Shown: positions 37,565 through 48,974, numbered from the stretch's first letter. The stretch is 64,000 nucleotides of DNA from Rhizomys pruinosus (GCA_009823505.1 VZQC01000565.1:763443-827442); one strand, 5' to 3'. A program made the numbers and translations. Notes: generated by a model not told the origin, from the letters alone.

Positions 37565-37903
37565 TATTAGTTACTTTTCTGTTGCTATGAAAGAACACCA
37601 TGACCAAGGGAATATATAAAAGGAAGCTTATTGGAGGTTACAGTTCAAGAAGAATAGAGGAACTAGAGTCATTGGGGGGGGGCGGTTGCAAGGTGGCAGA
37701 ATGTGGCTGGCTGTGGAAAAGGAGTGCTCCCCTCTTCAAGCAGACAGCGAGTGGAAATCCAGCAAGCTCTAAGAATTCTAAAACCCACCCCCAGTGATGT
37801 CTTCCTGCAAGACCACACCTTCTAAGACCTCTCAAAACAGCACCACCTACTGGGGACCAAATGTACTTGGAGCGTATGGAGACATCCTCATTCAAATCAC
37901 CAC
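37565..37903 (+). repeat. URR1-like rodent DNA repeat
   Basis: TTAGTTACTTTTCTGTTGCTATGAAAGAACACCATGACCAAGG to CATTCAAATCACCACA, with a G-run inserted at about 37673. Best-preserved copy of this family in the window. Confidence 0.75.
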
Positions 37904-38085
37904 ATTGTCTTACTTTTTTTAGTTCACTTAGTACTTTAATGAATCTCCCCACTCTCTCTTTCAGACCTTCCACGAACCTCTGGAATAATTCCACGAAAGT
38001 TATAACTTTGACCATACCATTTCCTTATTGAAAACCTTTTGCCAATTCTATGGAAGGAAAAATTCAAACACTTTCCCCAACAAGA

Positions 38086-38222
38086 TACCGGATATGAGTC
38101 GGCCCAACAAGTAAAGACACTTGTTGCCAGACTTCATGATCAAAGTATGAATCCCAGAATCTACATGGCAGAAGAGAAACTCACTGACAAGCCGTTCTCT
38201 GACCTCTGGCACACACACGTGC

Positions 38223-38254
<32 letters not shown>

Positions 38255-38285
38255 TATGCACATATGCAAAATAAATAAAATTAAA
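38086..38285 (+). repeat. B3 SINE with (CA)n/(CG)n tail
   Basis: AAAGACACTTGTTGCCAGACTTCATGA and GAATCCCAGAATCTACATGGCAG match B3; the tail holds CACACACACGTGCGCGCGCG at 38210-38252. Confidence 0.75.
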
Positions 38286-38699
38286 CTAAAATTTTTTAAG
38301 ACACAGAATTCATCTTCCCATACACTATGGTTTCTAATTTAATCTACTTACTGACCTTTGCTCTAGAACATGCTCTGGGAAGGATCCTGTCATTGTACCT
38401 TTGGACTGAATCAACATGAATAAGTTTTATTTTTCTTCTGGAATACTCTTCTCTGGAAGGTTTTTCCTTTACTCTCTTAGGGAGATCCTGTGTAGTAGCA
38501 CATTCCTATCTGTGAGGCAGCTGTTTGATTTACATTGTCTCCCTAAGTGTGAAGTCATGTCTTTCAAGTCCCTTTCACATGTCATCCTACTGCATATTAA
38601 GGTCATTCTGGACACAGTTTACATGCACATAGGAACTTCCTTCCTTCTTCATGGTACCAATTTACTAAAAAGAGATACTACTTAGAAAACAACTTAACA
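38286..38699. other. intronic DNA, nothing recognised
   Basis: 89-codon plus-strand frame (38416-38685) without recognisable features. Confidence 0.5.
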
Positions 38700-38864
38700 C
38701 TGGGCGTGGTGGTGCATGCCTTTAATCCTAGCACTCGGGAGGCAGAGGCAGGTGGATCTCTGTGAGTTCAAGGCCAGCCTGGTCTACAGAGTGAGTTCCA
38801 AGCCAGCTGGGACTACAGAGTAGAACCCTGCGCAAAAAGACCGAAAAAAAAAAAAAAAAAAAAC
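38700..38864 (+). repeat. B1 SINE
   Basis: CTGGGCGTGGTGGTGCATGCC to GACCG poly-A of 20; AACTTAA flanks both ends. Confidence 0.94.
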
Positions 38865-39134
38865 TTAAAAGGGATAGAATCGGCAAGTAAGCAAACATTT
38901 TAATGATAGTTTCCTAAGTCCTGGGCCAGGTATTTACTTGTATACTCCTGTGAGTGACTAGAGTTTCTCTTTTATCTTTCATGTGTTAGAAAATCTGCCT
39001 GGTCAAAAAGGTACGTACCAAGGTTCTGCATGATATGGGTGAGTGATATTAAAGCAGAATACCACATGACACAAACAGGAAAGAATAAGCTTGGATTTTA
39101 GAATGAGAACAGCTATATGTGTTCTTCCTCTTCC

Positions 39135-39242
39135 TTTCAAGACAAAGTACCTCTAACCACCCCAGGTTTTGCTTGAACTTGTTCTTCCTACCTCAGTCTC
39201 CTGAATGCTAAGATTATTGTTGTGTGCCACCAAACGAAACCG
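39135..39242 (-). repeat. decayed B1-type SINE fragment
   Basis: CTACCTCAGTCTCCTGAATGCTAAGATTATTGTTGTGTGCCACCA matches the B1 5' half in antisense. Confidence 0.65.
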
Positions 39243-40895
39243 GGACATATATGGATTAAGATAACATGCATTTTATTTAGACTTGAGACATGTTTGCATA
39301 ATTGTCACAGGTGAATTTAAATGTTTTTCCCTTTGAAAATAACTGTTCTTGTTAACATTGCAAAGCTAAACAGGTTCTTAAACTATTATAAGCACTGCTT
39401 CTCAATTAAAGAGAAGATATTGCTATCAGATTTAAAGATGAAAGAAAAGAGTATTATTGTGTTCATCCCAAGAGAGTATTACTGCAATACCTACCTCCCT
39501 GGAGATGGAGGTGATCATGCACCACAGCTCCACAATCCCTTGGACAAAGGCTGCCAGCTGTCAGGCAGATTGATGCCTTTCACTGAACAGCTCCAGATGC
39601 AAATTTCTGCATTCACTTTAACAGTCATTTGGATTGTCACAGTATGACTTATGGACTGGAGCACATTCTGCTTTGCTATTTCCAAAGGAAAGCTCCTCGT
39701 GAATATTAAAACTAGGTGTGGGAAAAACATTTTCAAGTCAAATGACTTAAACTACAATACCTGGGTTTAGAGTGAACATTGAAATCTATTTTATTTCTGC
39801 AAAAAGGAGAAAATACCTTGAATTCAAATGGCCTTTTATTTCTATTACAATGTGTATATGTGGCATATACCCATATATGCATAGCTGTGACATATTCTTT
39901 TCTTTATGTTATGTCTTGCTAATATTACAAAACTAAAACCTTGGTACTTTTGTATAAACATTTTTATTAACTAGTGTAGGAGAATTCAAATTGCGTTGAA
40001 GATGTATTTTCCCTAAAAGCTCCTATGTCACTTGCAAACCATGGTTACAATTACAAAACAACATGACATACAGAACACAGTAAGAAACATTCAAAATACT
40101 GAAAATTGATTTATTGATTTCAAATACTTCATTGATAAACTCCATTTCTGCAACCAGTGTAGGGTCAAATCTAAAGGAAAGGGGCATGTGCTGGATGAGA
40201 TGGAAGATAACCCTGGGCTAGACTGTGACACAAGGGAAAACATGGGGATGAAAATGATTTCTATGAAGAAGTGTGATGACTGAATTTCAGGGAGCATTTT
40301 AGAGAGAAAAGCCAATAAACAAAAAGCACTGGATGGTAAAAAAAAAAAACAAAAAAAAAAAAACAGGTTAATTATCATGCCACAAAGTATTAGTGGCCTA
40401 ATAGGCTTTAAAGCATGAATATTTTAGAGTAGAATCATGTTTACAAAGATTATGATAGAAATGCATAGCTGAATATGGCTTGAGTTAGACACTGAAGATG
40501 ATCAAAGGTGCGGTGTAGAAGATAGGTCTAGAGCAGTGAGGAACCTGATAAGTGCTGAAATAGCTTAAACAGGAAAACATGAAACACGACCAACCAGGAA
40601 AGAAGAGGTGAAGCTCTAACTAAAGCAAACTGTGAAAATAATGAAGACTATGGTAAAGTTTAGAATTGGAAAATCTAGGGTGATTATAGCCATACCAAGT
40701 GGCGATGGTTAAATTGCAAATATGTTCAAGGTTCAGACTACCTATATCAGAAGTGAGCTGCCCAAAGATAACTATAACAGGTATGCAGTTAATATATATA
40801 TCCTATATGTGCACAGGTGTATGCATGTACATCTAGCTAGATATGTGAGGTCATATAAATAAATTCAAAATTCTGAGTGTGTTTATTCTTTTATG
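39243..40895. other. intronic DNA, nothing recognised
   Basis: 108-codon plus-strand frame (39321-39647) resembles no known protein; an A-rich tract at about 40339-40364. Confidence 0.5.
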
Positions 40896-40899
40896 TTTA

Positions 40900-40945
40900 T
40901 TATTCATTTAGTGTGTGTAGTATAATACACACACTAAATAAATAA
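40900..40945. repeat. near-perfect inverted repeat (hairpin)
   Basis: Core arms ATTTAGTGTGTGTA / TACACACACTAAAT (14 bp, perfect) around a 6-base loop at 40906-40939; extends with one mismatch to about 20-bp arms. Confidence 0.85.
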
Positions 40946-41066
40946 TATTTAAAATGTGTAAAAGTCAGGGGACAACTTGTGAGAATTGATTCTCTCTTTC
41001 AACTAAGTGGATAAAACTCAGGTCCTCAGGCTTGGAAGTAAGTATCTTTATCTGCTGGAGCCAAGG
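40946..41066 (-). repeat. B3 SINE, decayed, 5' part
   Basis: AAGTCAGGGGACAACTTGTGAG, GAATTGATTCTCTC and AACTCAGGTCCTCAGGCTTGG are B3 landmarks in antisense; the hairpin at 40900 may have grown from its CA-rich tail. Confidence 0.7.
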
Positions 41067-41289
41067 GAGCAAACATTACCTCCCTCCCCCACCTAAATAG
41101 TGGTATAGACCATTCAGTAAGCTGGTGGAGTTATGGTGCAGACAGCCAGTGGGCAGTGTCAGTGATTCTAGGTTGCACAGCCAATGTATAAGAACTGAAC
41201 AGCAAGAAGCAGAGTGAGTGACCAACTGACCAACCAATACTCCATATTAACATCTGAGAATTATATATATCTACACACCAAAGCCACAA

Positions 41290-42464
41290 TGAAAAAAATA
41301 ACATCATGGGAAAAGCTCATAATAAATCCACATCAAACTTGACCAGTCTTATAGAAGATCCCCACGATGAGATCCCCTGGAAGGAAACCAAGACATGGAC
41401 CTTAGAAGAACAGTTGTAGACATATTCAAAGAAATCAAAAAATATAAAGAACAAATCAGAACTAAGGGAAGAAAATGAAAAACTCAGGAAGGATCTAGAA
41501 GGAAAGAATGATAAACTCTGGAAACAACTAGTGGGAGACAATGACAAACTCTGAAAAGAACTAGAGGGAGAGAATTACAAACTCCTGAAGAAAGTAGAAA
41601 CACTGAAAAGGTCCCAGGCTGAAATGAAAAAAGAAACAGACCAGCAAAGTAAGGAGCTACAAGTAGAGAATAACAAGCTCCAAAAGGAAGTGGAAATACT
41701 AAAGAAATCACAGGAAGAAGTAAAAAAGGAAATGGAACATTCATCCAATCAACAGGAAAGGATAGGAGAAAGCCTCAAAAGCAGAATGAATGAAGCAGAA
41801 AATAGAATATCTGACCTGCAGGATAACACAGAACAACTAAAATGCTCAAGTGAAGATTATGAAGAATTAAAAAAAAAAAAAACACACACACACAAGAAAG
41901 GAAAAACCAGGAATTGTGGACACTATGAAAAGACCACATCACAGGAATAAAGGAAGGAGAAGAATCCCAGGACAACAAAATTGATCAGCTCTTCAACAGA
42001 AAAATAGAAGAAAAATAGAAGAAAAATTGCCCAAACTGAGAAAAGATGAACCTCTACAAATACAAGAAGCACACGGAACACTAAATAGACAAGATCAGAA
42101 AAGAAATTCCCCGTGCCATATCATAGTTAAAATTCTAGTTGCTCAAAACAAACACAAGATACTGAAAGCCACAAGAAAAAAACAAATTACATATAAGGGG
42201 AAGCCCATCAGAATTACTGCTGACATCTCAGTGAAAGCTATGAAAGCCAGATGAATGTAGACCAAAGTATTCCCAGTGCTAAACAACTTTAAATGCCAAT
42301 CCAGATTACTATACACATTAAAAATGTCAATTATAGTTGAAGGAGAAAGAAAGATAGTTCATGACATAAACAAAATGAAAGAACATATGTCAAAAAACTA
42401 CACTTCAGATAATACTCAAAGCAATCCAAAGAAAAGAGGAAAGGAGCAACTATCCCCAAGTTAA
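41290..42464 (+). pseudogene. L1 ORF1 (RNA-binding chaperone) relic
   Basis: Order seen: a long charged coiled coil (41400-41900, in open frame from 41624), then the conserved C-terminal part (DQKRNSPCHIIVK; KGKPIRITADIS) at 42027-42254, and in another frame SRLLYTLKMSIIVEGERK to 42464. At least one in-frame TGA (41552-41554), an A-rich slip near 41870 and frameshifts. In live L1s this protein trimerises through the coil and coats L1 RNA. Confidence 0.85.
41468..41599 (+). repeat. four tandem 33-bp units in the ORF1 coiled coil
   Basis: Units 41468-41500, 41501-41533, 41534-41566 and 41567-41599, each exactly 33 bp and in frame. They encode EENEKLRKDLE, GKNDKLWKQLV, GDNDKL*KELE and GENYKLLKKVE: an 11-residue (hendecad) coiled-coil repeat. 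A fifth related unit, VENNKLQKEVE, follows after a spacer. Confidence 0.92.
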
Positions 42465-43749
42465 TAGAAAAACTAATAAAAGCATAACAGCATAAATACC
42501 AACCTAGACCAAGAATGCAAACAAAGAATAAATTGAAAGGAAGTACCACACATCTCTCAATAATAACCTTAAATATTAATGATCTAAACTACCCAATCAA
42601 AAGACATAGACTGGGAGAATGGATTAGGAAACAGATGTCTACAAGAAACCCATCTCACCCTCAAGGACAGACACCAACTCAAAGTGAAAGGATGAATAAG
42701 AAAATCTATTCAAAGCAAATGGTACCAAAAAGCAAGCAGGAGTTGCTATTCTAATATCAGACAAAATGAACCTCATAGTAAAGTCAATTAGAAGAGTCAA
42801 AGAGGGCCATTACATCCTTATCAAAGGAAAAATTGACCAGGAAGACTTCACAATCCTAAATATGTGCCAAACGCAGGTGCACTGAAATATATGAACACAA
42901 TTTTGCAGGTCTTCAAGACACAGATTAATCCCAGTACACTAATAGCAGGGGACTTCAATAACCCACTGAGCCCTTTGAATAAATCGACTGGACAAAAAAT
43001 AAACAGAGAGACATTGGAAGGGAAAAACACAATACAACAAATGGACCTCACAGAAATCTACAGAATATTCCAAACAAACAACAGAGAATATACTTTCTAC
43101 TCAGCACCCCATGGAAAAGTCTCCAAAACTGACCAGATACTGGTACACAAAAGAAACCTCAACAAATATAAAAGGATTGAAATTATTTCATGCATTCAGT
43201 CAGACCACAGTTCAATCAAGCTCAAAATTAACACCAGAATAAGCCTGACTAGCTACGTTAACACATAGAGACTAAACGACACATTCCTCAATAATGAATG
43301 GGTCAGGGAAGAAATAAAGAATGACATAAAATTATTCATGGAACAAAATGAAAAAGACAACTCAACAGAACAAAACCTGTGTGATACTTTAAAAGAAGTC
43401 TTAAGAGGGAAATTTATAGCCCTAAATACCCACATTAAAACAACAGAAAGGGAACAAATAAATGATCTAACACTACAGCTAAAAACACTTGAGAGACAGC
43501 AACAAATGTATCCTAAACCCAACAGACAGGAAGAAAAAGAGGAAGTCAAACTATCCCTTTTTGCAGATGATAAGATATTTTACCTGAGAGATGATAAAAA
43601 CTCCACCAGAAAACTCCTAGAAACAATCAAGAGTTTCAGTAAAGTGGCAGGATACAAAACTAACCTAAAAAAATCAGTAGCCTTTCTTTACACCAACAAG
43701 CAACTGGAGAAGGAATATAAAGAGAACTTCCCTCTCACAATAGCCTCAA

Positions 43750-43792
<43 letters not shown>

Positions 43793-43794
43793 AA
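43750..43794. repeat. (AAAT)n microsatellite inside L1 ORF2
   Basis: About eleven AAAT units where ORF2 codons should be. Confidence 0.95.
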
Positions 43795-44946
43795 TACCTG
43801 GGAAAAAACCTAACCAAAGGCACCAAAGATCTCTATAGCAAAAATTTTAAACTGCTGAAAAAGGAGATTGAAGATGACCTCAAAAGATGGAAAAAAATCC
43901 CATGATCATGTATTGGAAAAATTAATATATTAAAACTGTCCATTCTACCCAAATTAATATACAGATTCAATGCAGTCCCAATTAAAATCACCATGAGTTT
44001 CTTCACAGACTTGGAAAAAAATATCCTTAAAGCCATACAGGAAAAACAAAAGAACAACCTTGAGCAAAAATTACAATACAGGGGAGATCACTTTACTAGA
44101 CTTCAAGCTGTATTACAGGGCTATGGTCATAAAGGCAGCCTGGTACTGGCACAAAAACAGACTAGTTGACCAATGGAACAAAATTGAAGATCCAAACTTG
44201 AGCTCATACAATATCAACCACCTCATATTCCATAAAGGAGCCAAAAAAGCTCATTGGGGAAAGATAGCATCTTCAGCAAATGGTGCTGGCAAAACTGGAT
44301 CACCATATGTAAAAGAACAAAATTAAACCTCTACTTCTCACCCTGTACAAAAACCAACCCCAAGTGGATCAAAGATCACAATGTGAAACCTGAAACTTTG
44401 AAAGCGATAGAAAAAGTTGATAGCAATCTACAAAACATAGGAGAGGAAAAGACTTTCTAAATCAAACAGAAGCCACACAGGAAATAAAGTCAATAGCTGA
44501 CAAGTGGTACCTCAACAAACTCAAAAGCTTCCGTACAGTGAAAGAAACCATCAAAGAAGTGAAGAGAAAACCCACAGAGTGGGAGAAAACCTTCACCAGT
44601 GATGCATATAACAGAGCATTAACATCCGGAATATATAAACTACTCAGAAAACAAAGAAGTAAGAAAACAAATGACCTATTCAAAAAATGGAGTAAAGAGC
44701 TGAACAGAGACTTCAACAATGAGGAAGTAAAGATGGCTGAGAAACATCTTAAAAGTCTTCAACATTGCCAATAATAAGAGAATGCAAGTTAAAACCACTC
44801 TAAGCTATCATCTCCCTCAGATAAGACTGGCTAAGGTCAAGAAAACAAAAGACACCAAATGCTGGAGAGGGAAAGGACAGCACTTGTAGGGAAAGGGGAA
44901 CACTCATCCACTGATAGTGGGAGCCCTTAAAAGACTCAAAATCAAT

Positions 44947-45113
44947 GCCGGGTGTGGTGGCATGTGACTTTAATCCTAGCGCTCTGGAGGCAGAGGCAGG
45001 TGGATCTTTGTGAGTTCAAGGCCAGCCTGGTCTACAGAGTGAGTTCCAGGCCAGCTGAGGCTGAGGCTACAAGGAGATTCTGTCTCAAAAAGACCAAAAA
45101 AAAAAAAAAAAAG
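44947..45113 (+). repeat. B1 SINE inserted in L1 ORF2
   Basis: GCCGGGTGTGGTGGCATGTG to AAAAAGACC poly-A. TSD AAAAGACTCAAAAT at 44929-44942 recurs at 45183-45196, beyond the N gap. Confidence 0.95.
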
Positions 45114-45120
45114 AGTTCTG

Positions 45121-45158
45121 NNNNNNNNNNNNNNNNNNNNNNNNNNNNNNNNNNNNNN
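45121..45158. other. assembly gap (38 N) in the B1 tail
   Basis: 38 N lie between GAGTTCTG and a 28-A run, inside the B1 insertion as bounded by its TSD. The true missing length is unknown. Confidence 0.98.
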
Positions 45159-45449
45159 AAAAAAAAAAAAAAAAAAAAAAAAAAAAGACTCAAAATAAGC
45201 CTACCACCTGACACAGCCATACAACTCCTGGGTATATACCCACAAGACATCCTACCAAAAAGTATATGCACATCTATATTTATTGCAGCCCTCTTCACAA
45301 TAGCAAAGAGTGGGAAGCAACCCAAATGCCCCTCAACTGATGAATGGTTAACAAAATTGTGGTACATATAAACCATGGAGTTCTATACATCGGTAAAAAA
45401 AGATGACATCATGAACTTTGCAGGTAAATGGATGGAACTGGAAGCCATT

Positions 45450-45590
45450 ATGCAGAGGCATGTAGATCTCTGTTAGATCTAGTCCAGCCTGATTTATATA
45501 GTGAGTTCTAGGCCATCTGGGGCTACAAGAAGATTCTGTCTCAAAAACAAGTAAACAACAACAAAAAAACCCCACAAAATACAAAAACAA
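45450..45590 (+). repeat. B1 SINE, 5'-truncated
   Basis: Starts in mid-B1 (GCAGAGGCATGTAGATCTC), through CCAGCCTGATTTATATAGTGAG to AAAAACAAG.. A-rich tail; caps the L1 relic. Confidence 0.8.
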
Positions 45591-46449
45591 TAAAAGAACG
45601 GGTCTCTAATTTTAACCCTTCTTAGTTATTAACCAAAGCTGTGTTTATTTTAAAAGTATTTAAGGAAGATTACAGGAAAGAGTTCCAATCCATCAGTAGC
45701 CTCATGTTGCCTTTTATGCTCTACAAAATATATCTAAAATATATGTAAGTGCATATCCAACCTTAAGTGGACAATTCTTTGTAATTAAATCAACAGTTGG
45801 CAGTGAGAACTTTAGAAAAATCTTATGAGATGTGCTGTTCTTTTATGATCAGAGACTTAAGGACTAACCAATGAGCCAGGGGATAATTCCTTTTCAATTT
45901 GCACATGAGGAAAAGCTTGGCTTCTCCTGAGGTATGACTTTATTTCACACTCTATCAGACAGATCATACTGACTAGCCTTGTGAGCCATCTCCAGGAACA
46001 ACTTGAGAACTCACAGAATTCACAGTGTGCACCAGTTCTGCTACACCTGAATGAATTTGTCCTGCTGTTTTCTATGTACTTTATGCTATCACATCTATTT
46101 CTACAAACCAGTGCAAATCTTCTGGGAAAAGATGAAGCATGTTAACAGATCACCCTAAGTACTGAGCTTTAAAATCAAGAAATTTCCCATTACCACAAGT
46201 AAGACCCAGAACATCTCTGCAAGATAATCTTCATTATCACCAATCCATTTGTTCAGATAAATGAATTCTACTAAGGTACAAATACTTCAGGGAACAGAAA
46301 AAACCTTCAAAGCTCTACTGACAAGGACAGGATGAAATACTGATCCAGCAAAAGAAAGAAAAAAAAAATCACTGTAGATTTAACCAGTACCAAAGAAGCA
46401 ATGCTGGTCAAAACTGCCAAGACAAATAATGGAAGAATTTCAGTAGGTT
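45591..46449. other. intronic DNA, nothing recognised
   Basis: No supported feature. Confidence 0.5.
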
Positions 46450-46591
46450 AGTTGCATGATCTTATATAATGAATTTTTGTTCTCATATGTTCAGAATTCT
46501 TTTACATTTTCATCAAGTTGTTCATATTCATTGTGCTGTTTTGTTTCCCAGGTGATAATTTGTTTTTCTTTCCTTCTTTTCTTTTTTTTCC

Positions 46592-46736
46592 CCCCTCCAG
46601 ACAGGATCTCCCTGTAGTCCTCGCTGGCCTGGAACTCCAAAAGGAGACCAGGCTGGCCTTGTTCTCAAAGGGACTTCCTGGCCTCTGTCTCCTGAGTGTT
46701 AGGATTAAAGGTGTGTACCATCACACATGCCCTAGC
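46592..46736 (-). repeat. B1 SINE, in duplication copy 1
   Basis: CAGACAGGATCTCCCTGTAG to ATTAAAGGTGTGTACCATCAC. Shares flanks and body with 48764-48900. Confidence 0.85.
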
Positions 46737-46759
46737 TTTTTAATCTATTTCAAATAAAA

Positions 46760-46784
46760 AACACACACACACACACACACACAA
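46760..46784. repeat. (CA)n microsatellite
   Basis: About 12 CA units at the end of duplication copy 1. Confidence 0.93.
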
Positions 46785-48055
46785 TCTTTGCTTGGCTGTT
46801 AATTTCCAATTTCAATCTTCATTCTCTACTCTGTGAAATGAACAATGCTCTAGATCTAAAAAAAAAAAAAATTAGGGTTTTACCTTAGGAAATATCATTA
46901 ATTTCAAAACAAAAACAAAATCAACAATAATAAAGAAAACAATCCTTTCACTTTCTTCTTGAGCTGATTCTGTAAAATTGGCCTGTGAGAAGACAAAAGT
47001 TTGGTTATTTTTCTGTCTTGAAAAGTCTTTAAATTTGTTATATTTTGTCCTTTGTGTTGTTTACAGAACATTAAGCCATACTTGTGCTATGTTATAAGCA
47101 AATTTGCTAAGCACAGTTAGCTTCTGATTTTTCTCCCTGTACCTTGACACAACTTTGGTATTTCTGTAGCATCAGTGATTCATCTGTAAAATGTTTCCTC
47201 TAAGTTGGTAGAGGAATAAGGCGCATAACATGCTTACCACAATGCCTGACACATACTAAGCTCTTCATAAATGTTCTCCGTTTTTCACAAATACTAAATT
47301 CAATATTTTCATCCATTTTCTTTGTATAGTTTATATTTTTAATAGAAGTAGGTAAAAGAGTGTATAAACTCATTTGAGGGAGTTAGCATGGTACAAAATG
47401 CTAAAAACTCCATTTATAATTTGCCAATGCAATCACGGCATAGCCTGGCACTGACTGAATTTATTAACATCATTCCTTAATGGTACCTGTGCTGCTTGCT
47501 GATCGCCCCTTCTGATTCCTAGGGGACTGAGAGTTATTTCAATTTTTGACGGATCTGAGACAACAGGCTGCCCATTATTAAACCACACATCTGGACCCTG
47601 TTGTTAATAACTGGTTGTTTACAATATGTGGACAGTCTAGGAGTTTTCCCACAGGGACTTAAATGAGATTGAAATGTGTTAATGCACTTTTATCCTTACT
47701 CACACAGCGATTTACAAGACGGGTTAAGTATGCCCTTACACAAAAAAAAAACAATTTGTCATTAAGATTCCATGTAAATCCAGTGTAAGGAAGCCAAGGA
47801 GGGCAGGCCTTTATTTCTTAGCTTCACTGGTTTGGTTTGGTTTATACTGTTTTGACTTTGCATGCAATGCCCACTTCTTAAGCATAGTTATGCACTATGA
47901 AAATGGAAAGTCATTTAACTCTGAGTTCAAGGAATGCACTCACAGAGGGGAATGGTTCTCATTTTACTGTAGTGTAATAATTGCAAAAGTGCTGAAACTG
48001 CAAATGCACAATTTGTGTGAGAGGTCATGCTAAGACTCTGGAGAGGAAAGGGGTT
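46785..48055. other. intronic DNA, nothing recognised
   Basis: No supported feature. Confidence 0.5.
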
Positions 48056-48070
48056 AAAGATTGCAGGTCT

Positions 48071-48226
48071 GCCAGGCGTGGTGGCGCAAGCCTTTAATCC
48101 TAGCACTTGGGAGGCAGAGGCAGGAGGATCTTTGTGAGTTCAAGGCCAGCCTGGTCTATAGAGTGAGTTCCAGGACAGCTGGGGCTACAGGGAAACCCTG
48201 TCTCGAAAAGACCAAAAAAAAAAAAA
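48071..48226 (+). repeat. B1 SINE, near consensus
   Basis: TSD AAAGATTGCAGGTCT (48056-48070) and AAAGATTGCAGGCCT (about 48226-48240). Confidence 0.96.
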
Positions 48227-48465
48227 AAGATTGCAGGCCTACTGCCAGCCACTGGCCCTGGAGATAACTGGAGATAAGATAAACTCGACAGTAGGTTTCT
48301 CTTCCTTCTTTCTTCATTGCTTCTATTTGTCAAAAAAAAAATTAATTGCATGATCTTATATAATGAAATTTTGTTCTCATATGCTCAGAATTCTTTTACT
48401 TTTTCATCAAGTTGTTCATATTCATTGTGCTGTTTTGTTTCCCAGGTGATAATTTGTTTTTCTTT

Positions 48466-48716
48466 TTTTTTTAATTTTTTTTTTATTATTTATTTCTGTA
48501 TGTGTATCAATGTACTATCTGCATGCAGGTCTGTGCACCCATGTCGTGCAATGCCGTGGAGGTCAGAAGAGGGTCTCGGATTCCCCTGGAACTGGAGTTC
48601 TCCTGGAACTGGAATTTCAGATGGCTCTCAGCCGCCATGTGGGTGCTGGGGATCGAACCCGGGTCCTCTGTAAGAGCGGTCGGCGCTCTTAACCGCTAGG
48701 CCATCTCTCCAGCCAC
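48466..48716 (-). repeat. B2 SINE, young, Pol III boxes intact
   Basis: Perfect 18-bp TSD GATAATTTGTTTTTCTTT (48448-48465, 48717-48734). In reverse complement the A box TGGCCTAGCGG and B box GGTTCGATCCC are intact; internal duplication present. Confidence 0.97.
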
Positions 48717-48763
48717 GATAATTTGTTTTTCTTTCCTTCTTCTCTTCTTTTTTTTTCCCCCTT

Positions 48764-48900
48764 CCAGAAAGGATCTCCCTGTAGTCCTTGCTGGCTTGGA
48801 ATTCCAAAAGAAGACCAAGCTGGTCTTGTTCTCAAAGGGACTCCCTGGCCTCTGTCTCCTGAGTGTTAGGATTAAAGGTGGGCACCACCACACCTGCCCT
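48764..48900 (-). repeat. B1 SINE, in duplication copy 2
   Basis: CAGAAAGGATCTCCCTGTAG to GGTGGGCACCACCACACC. Paralogue by duplication of 46592-46736, not an independent insertion. Confidence 0.85.
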
Positions 48901-48922
48901 AGCTTTTTAATCTAATTCAAAT

Positions 48923-48970
<48 letters not shown>

Positions 48971-48974
<4 letters not shown>

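Larger units (their letters stand above)
41280..45448 (+). mobile_element. L1 retrotransposon, mid-age, inactive
   Basis: Plus-strand L1 running from the ORF1 coiled-coil through the ORF1 C-terminal domain, ORF2 endonuclease, the FADD end of the reverse transcriptase and the ORF2 C-terminus. Its 3' end is lost at a B1 fragment (45450). It is dead: stops and frameshifts in both ORFs and a large deletion in ORF2. The 5' boundary is uncertain, and 41067-41280 may be its 5'UTR. It is antisense to Kcnt2. Confidence 0.9.
42515..45448 (+). pseudogene. L1 ORF2 (endonuclease/reverse transcriptase) relic
   Basis: ATG at 42515 fits the ORF2 start. The endonuclease part shows LNIND, AGDFNNPL and SDHSS catalytic-motif regions across two frames. 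Near 43525 the linker after the endonuclease jumps straight to LSLFADDKIFYL, so the reverse-transcriptase core before the FADD motif is missing (hundreds of codons). The C-terminal part ([28 protein letters not shown]) follows with frameshifts, an (AAAT)n expansion, a B1 insertion and an N gap. Confidence 0.88.
46450..46784. repeat. direct duplication, copy 1 (without B2)
   Basis: TGCATGATCTTATATAATGA through GTGATAATTTGTTTTTCTTTCC, a B1 and a CA tract recur at 48343-48970. About 5 differences in the first 140 bases by eye. Confidence 0.93.
48343..48970. repeat. direct duplication, copy 2 (with B2 insertion)
   Basis: Same order as 46450-46784, split by a B2 (48466-48716). Ends in a longer (CA)n at 48925-48970. 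Confidence 0.93.

Noticed and set aside
41317..42549. Several Phe/Ser/Leu-rich minus-strand frames across the L1
   Set aside because: Antisense shadows of the A-rich L1 ORF1 and ORF2 on the plus strand.
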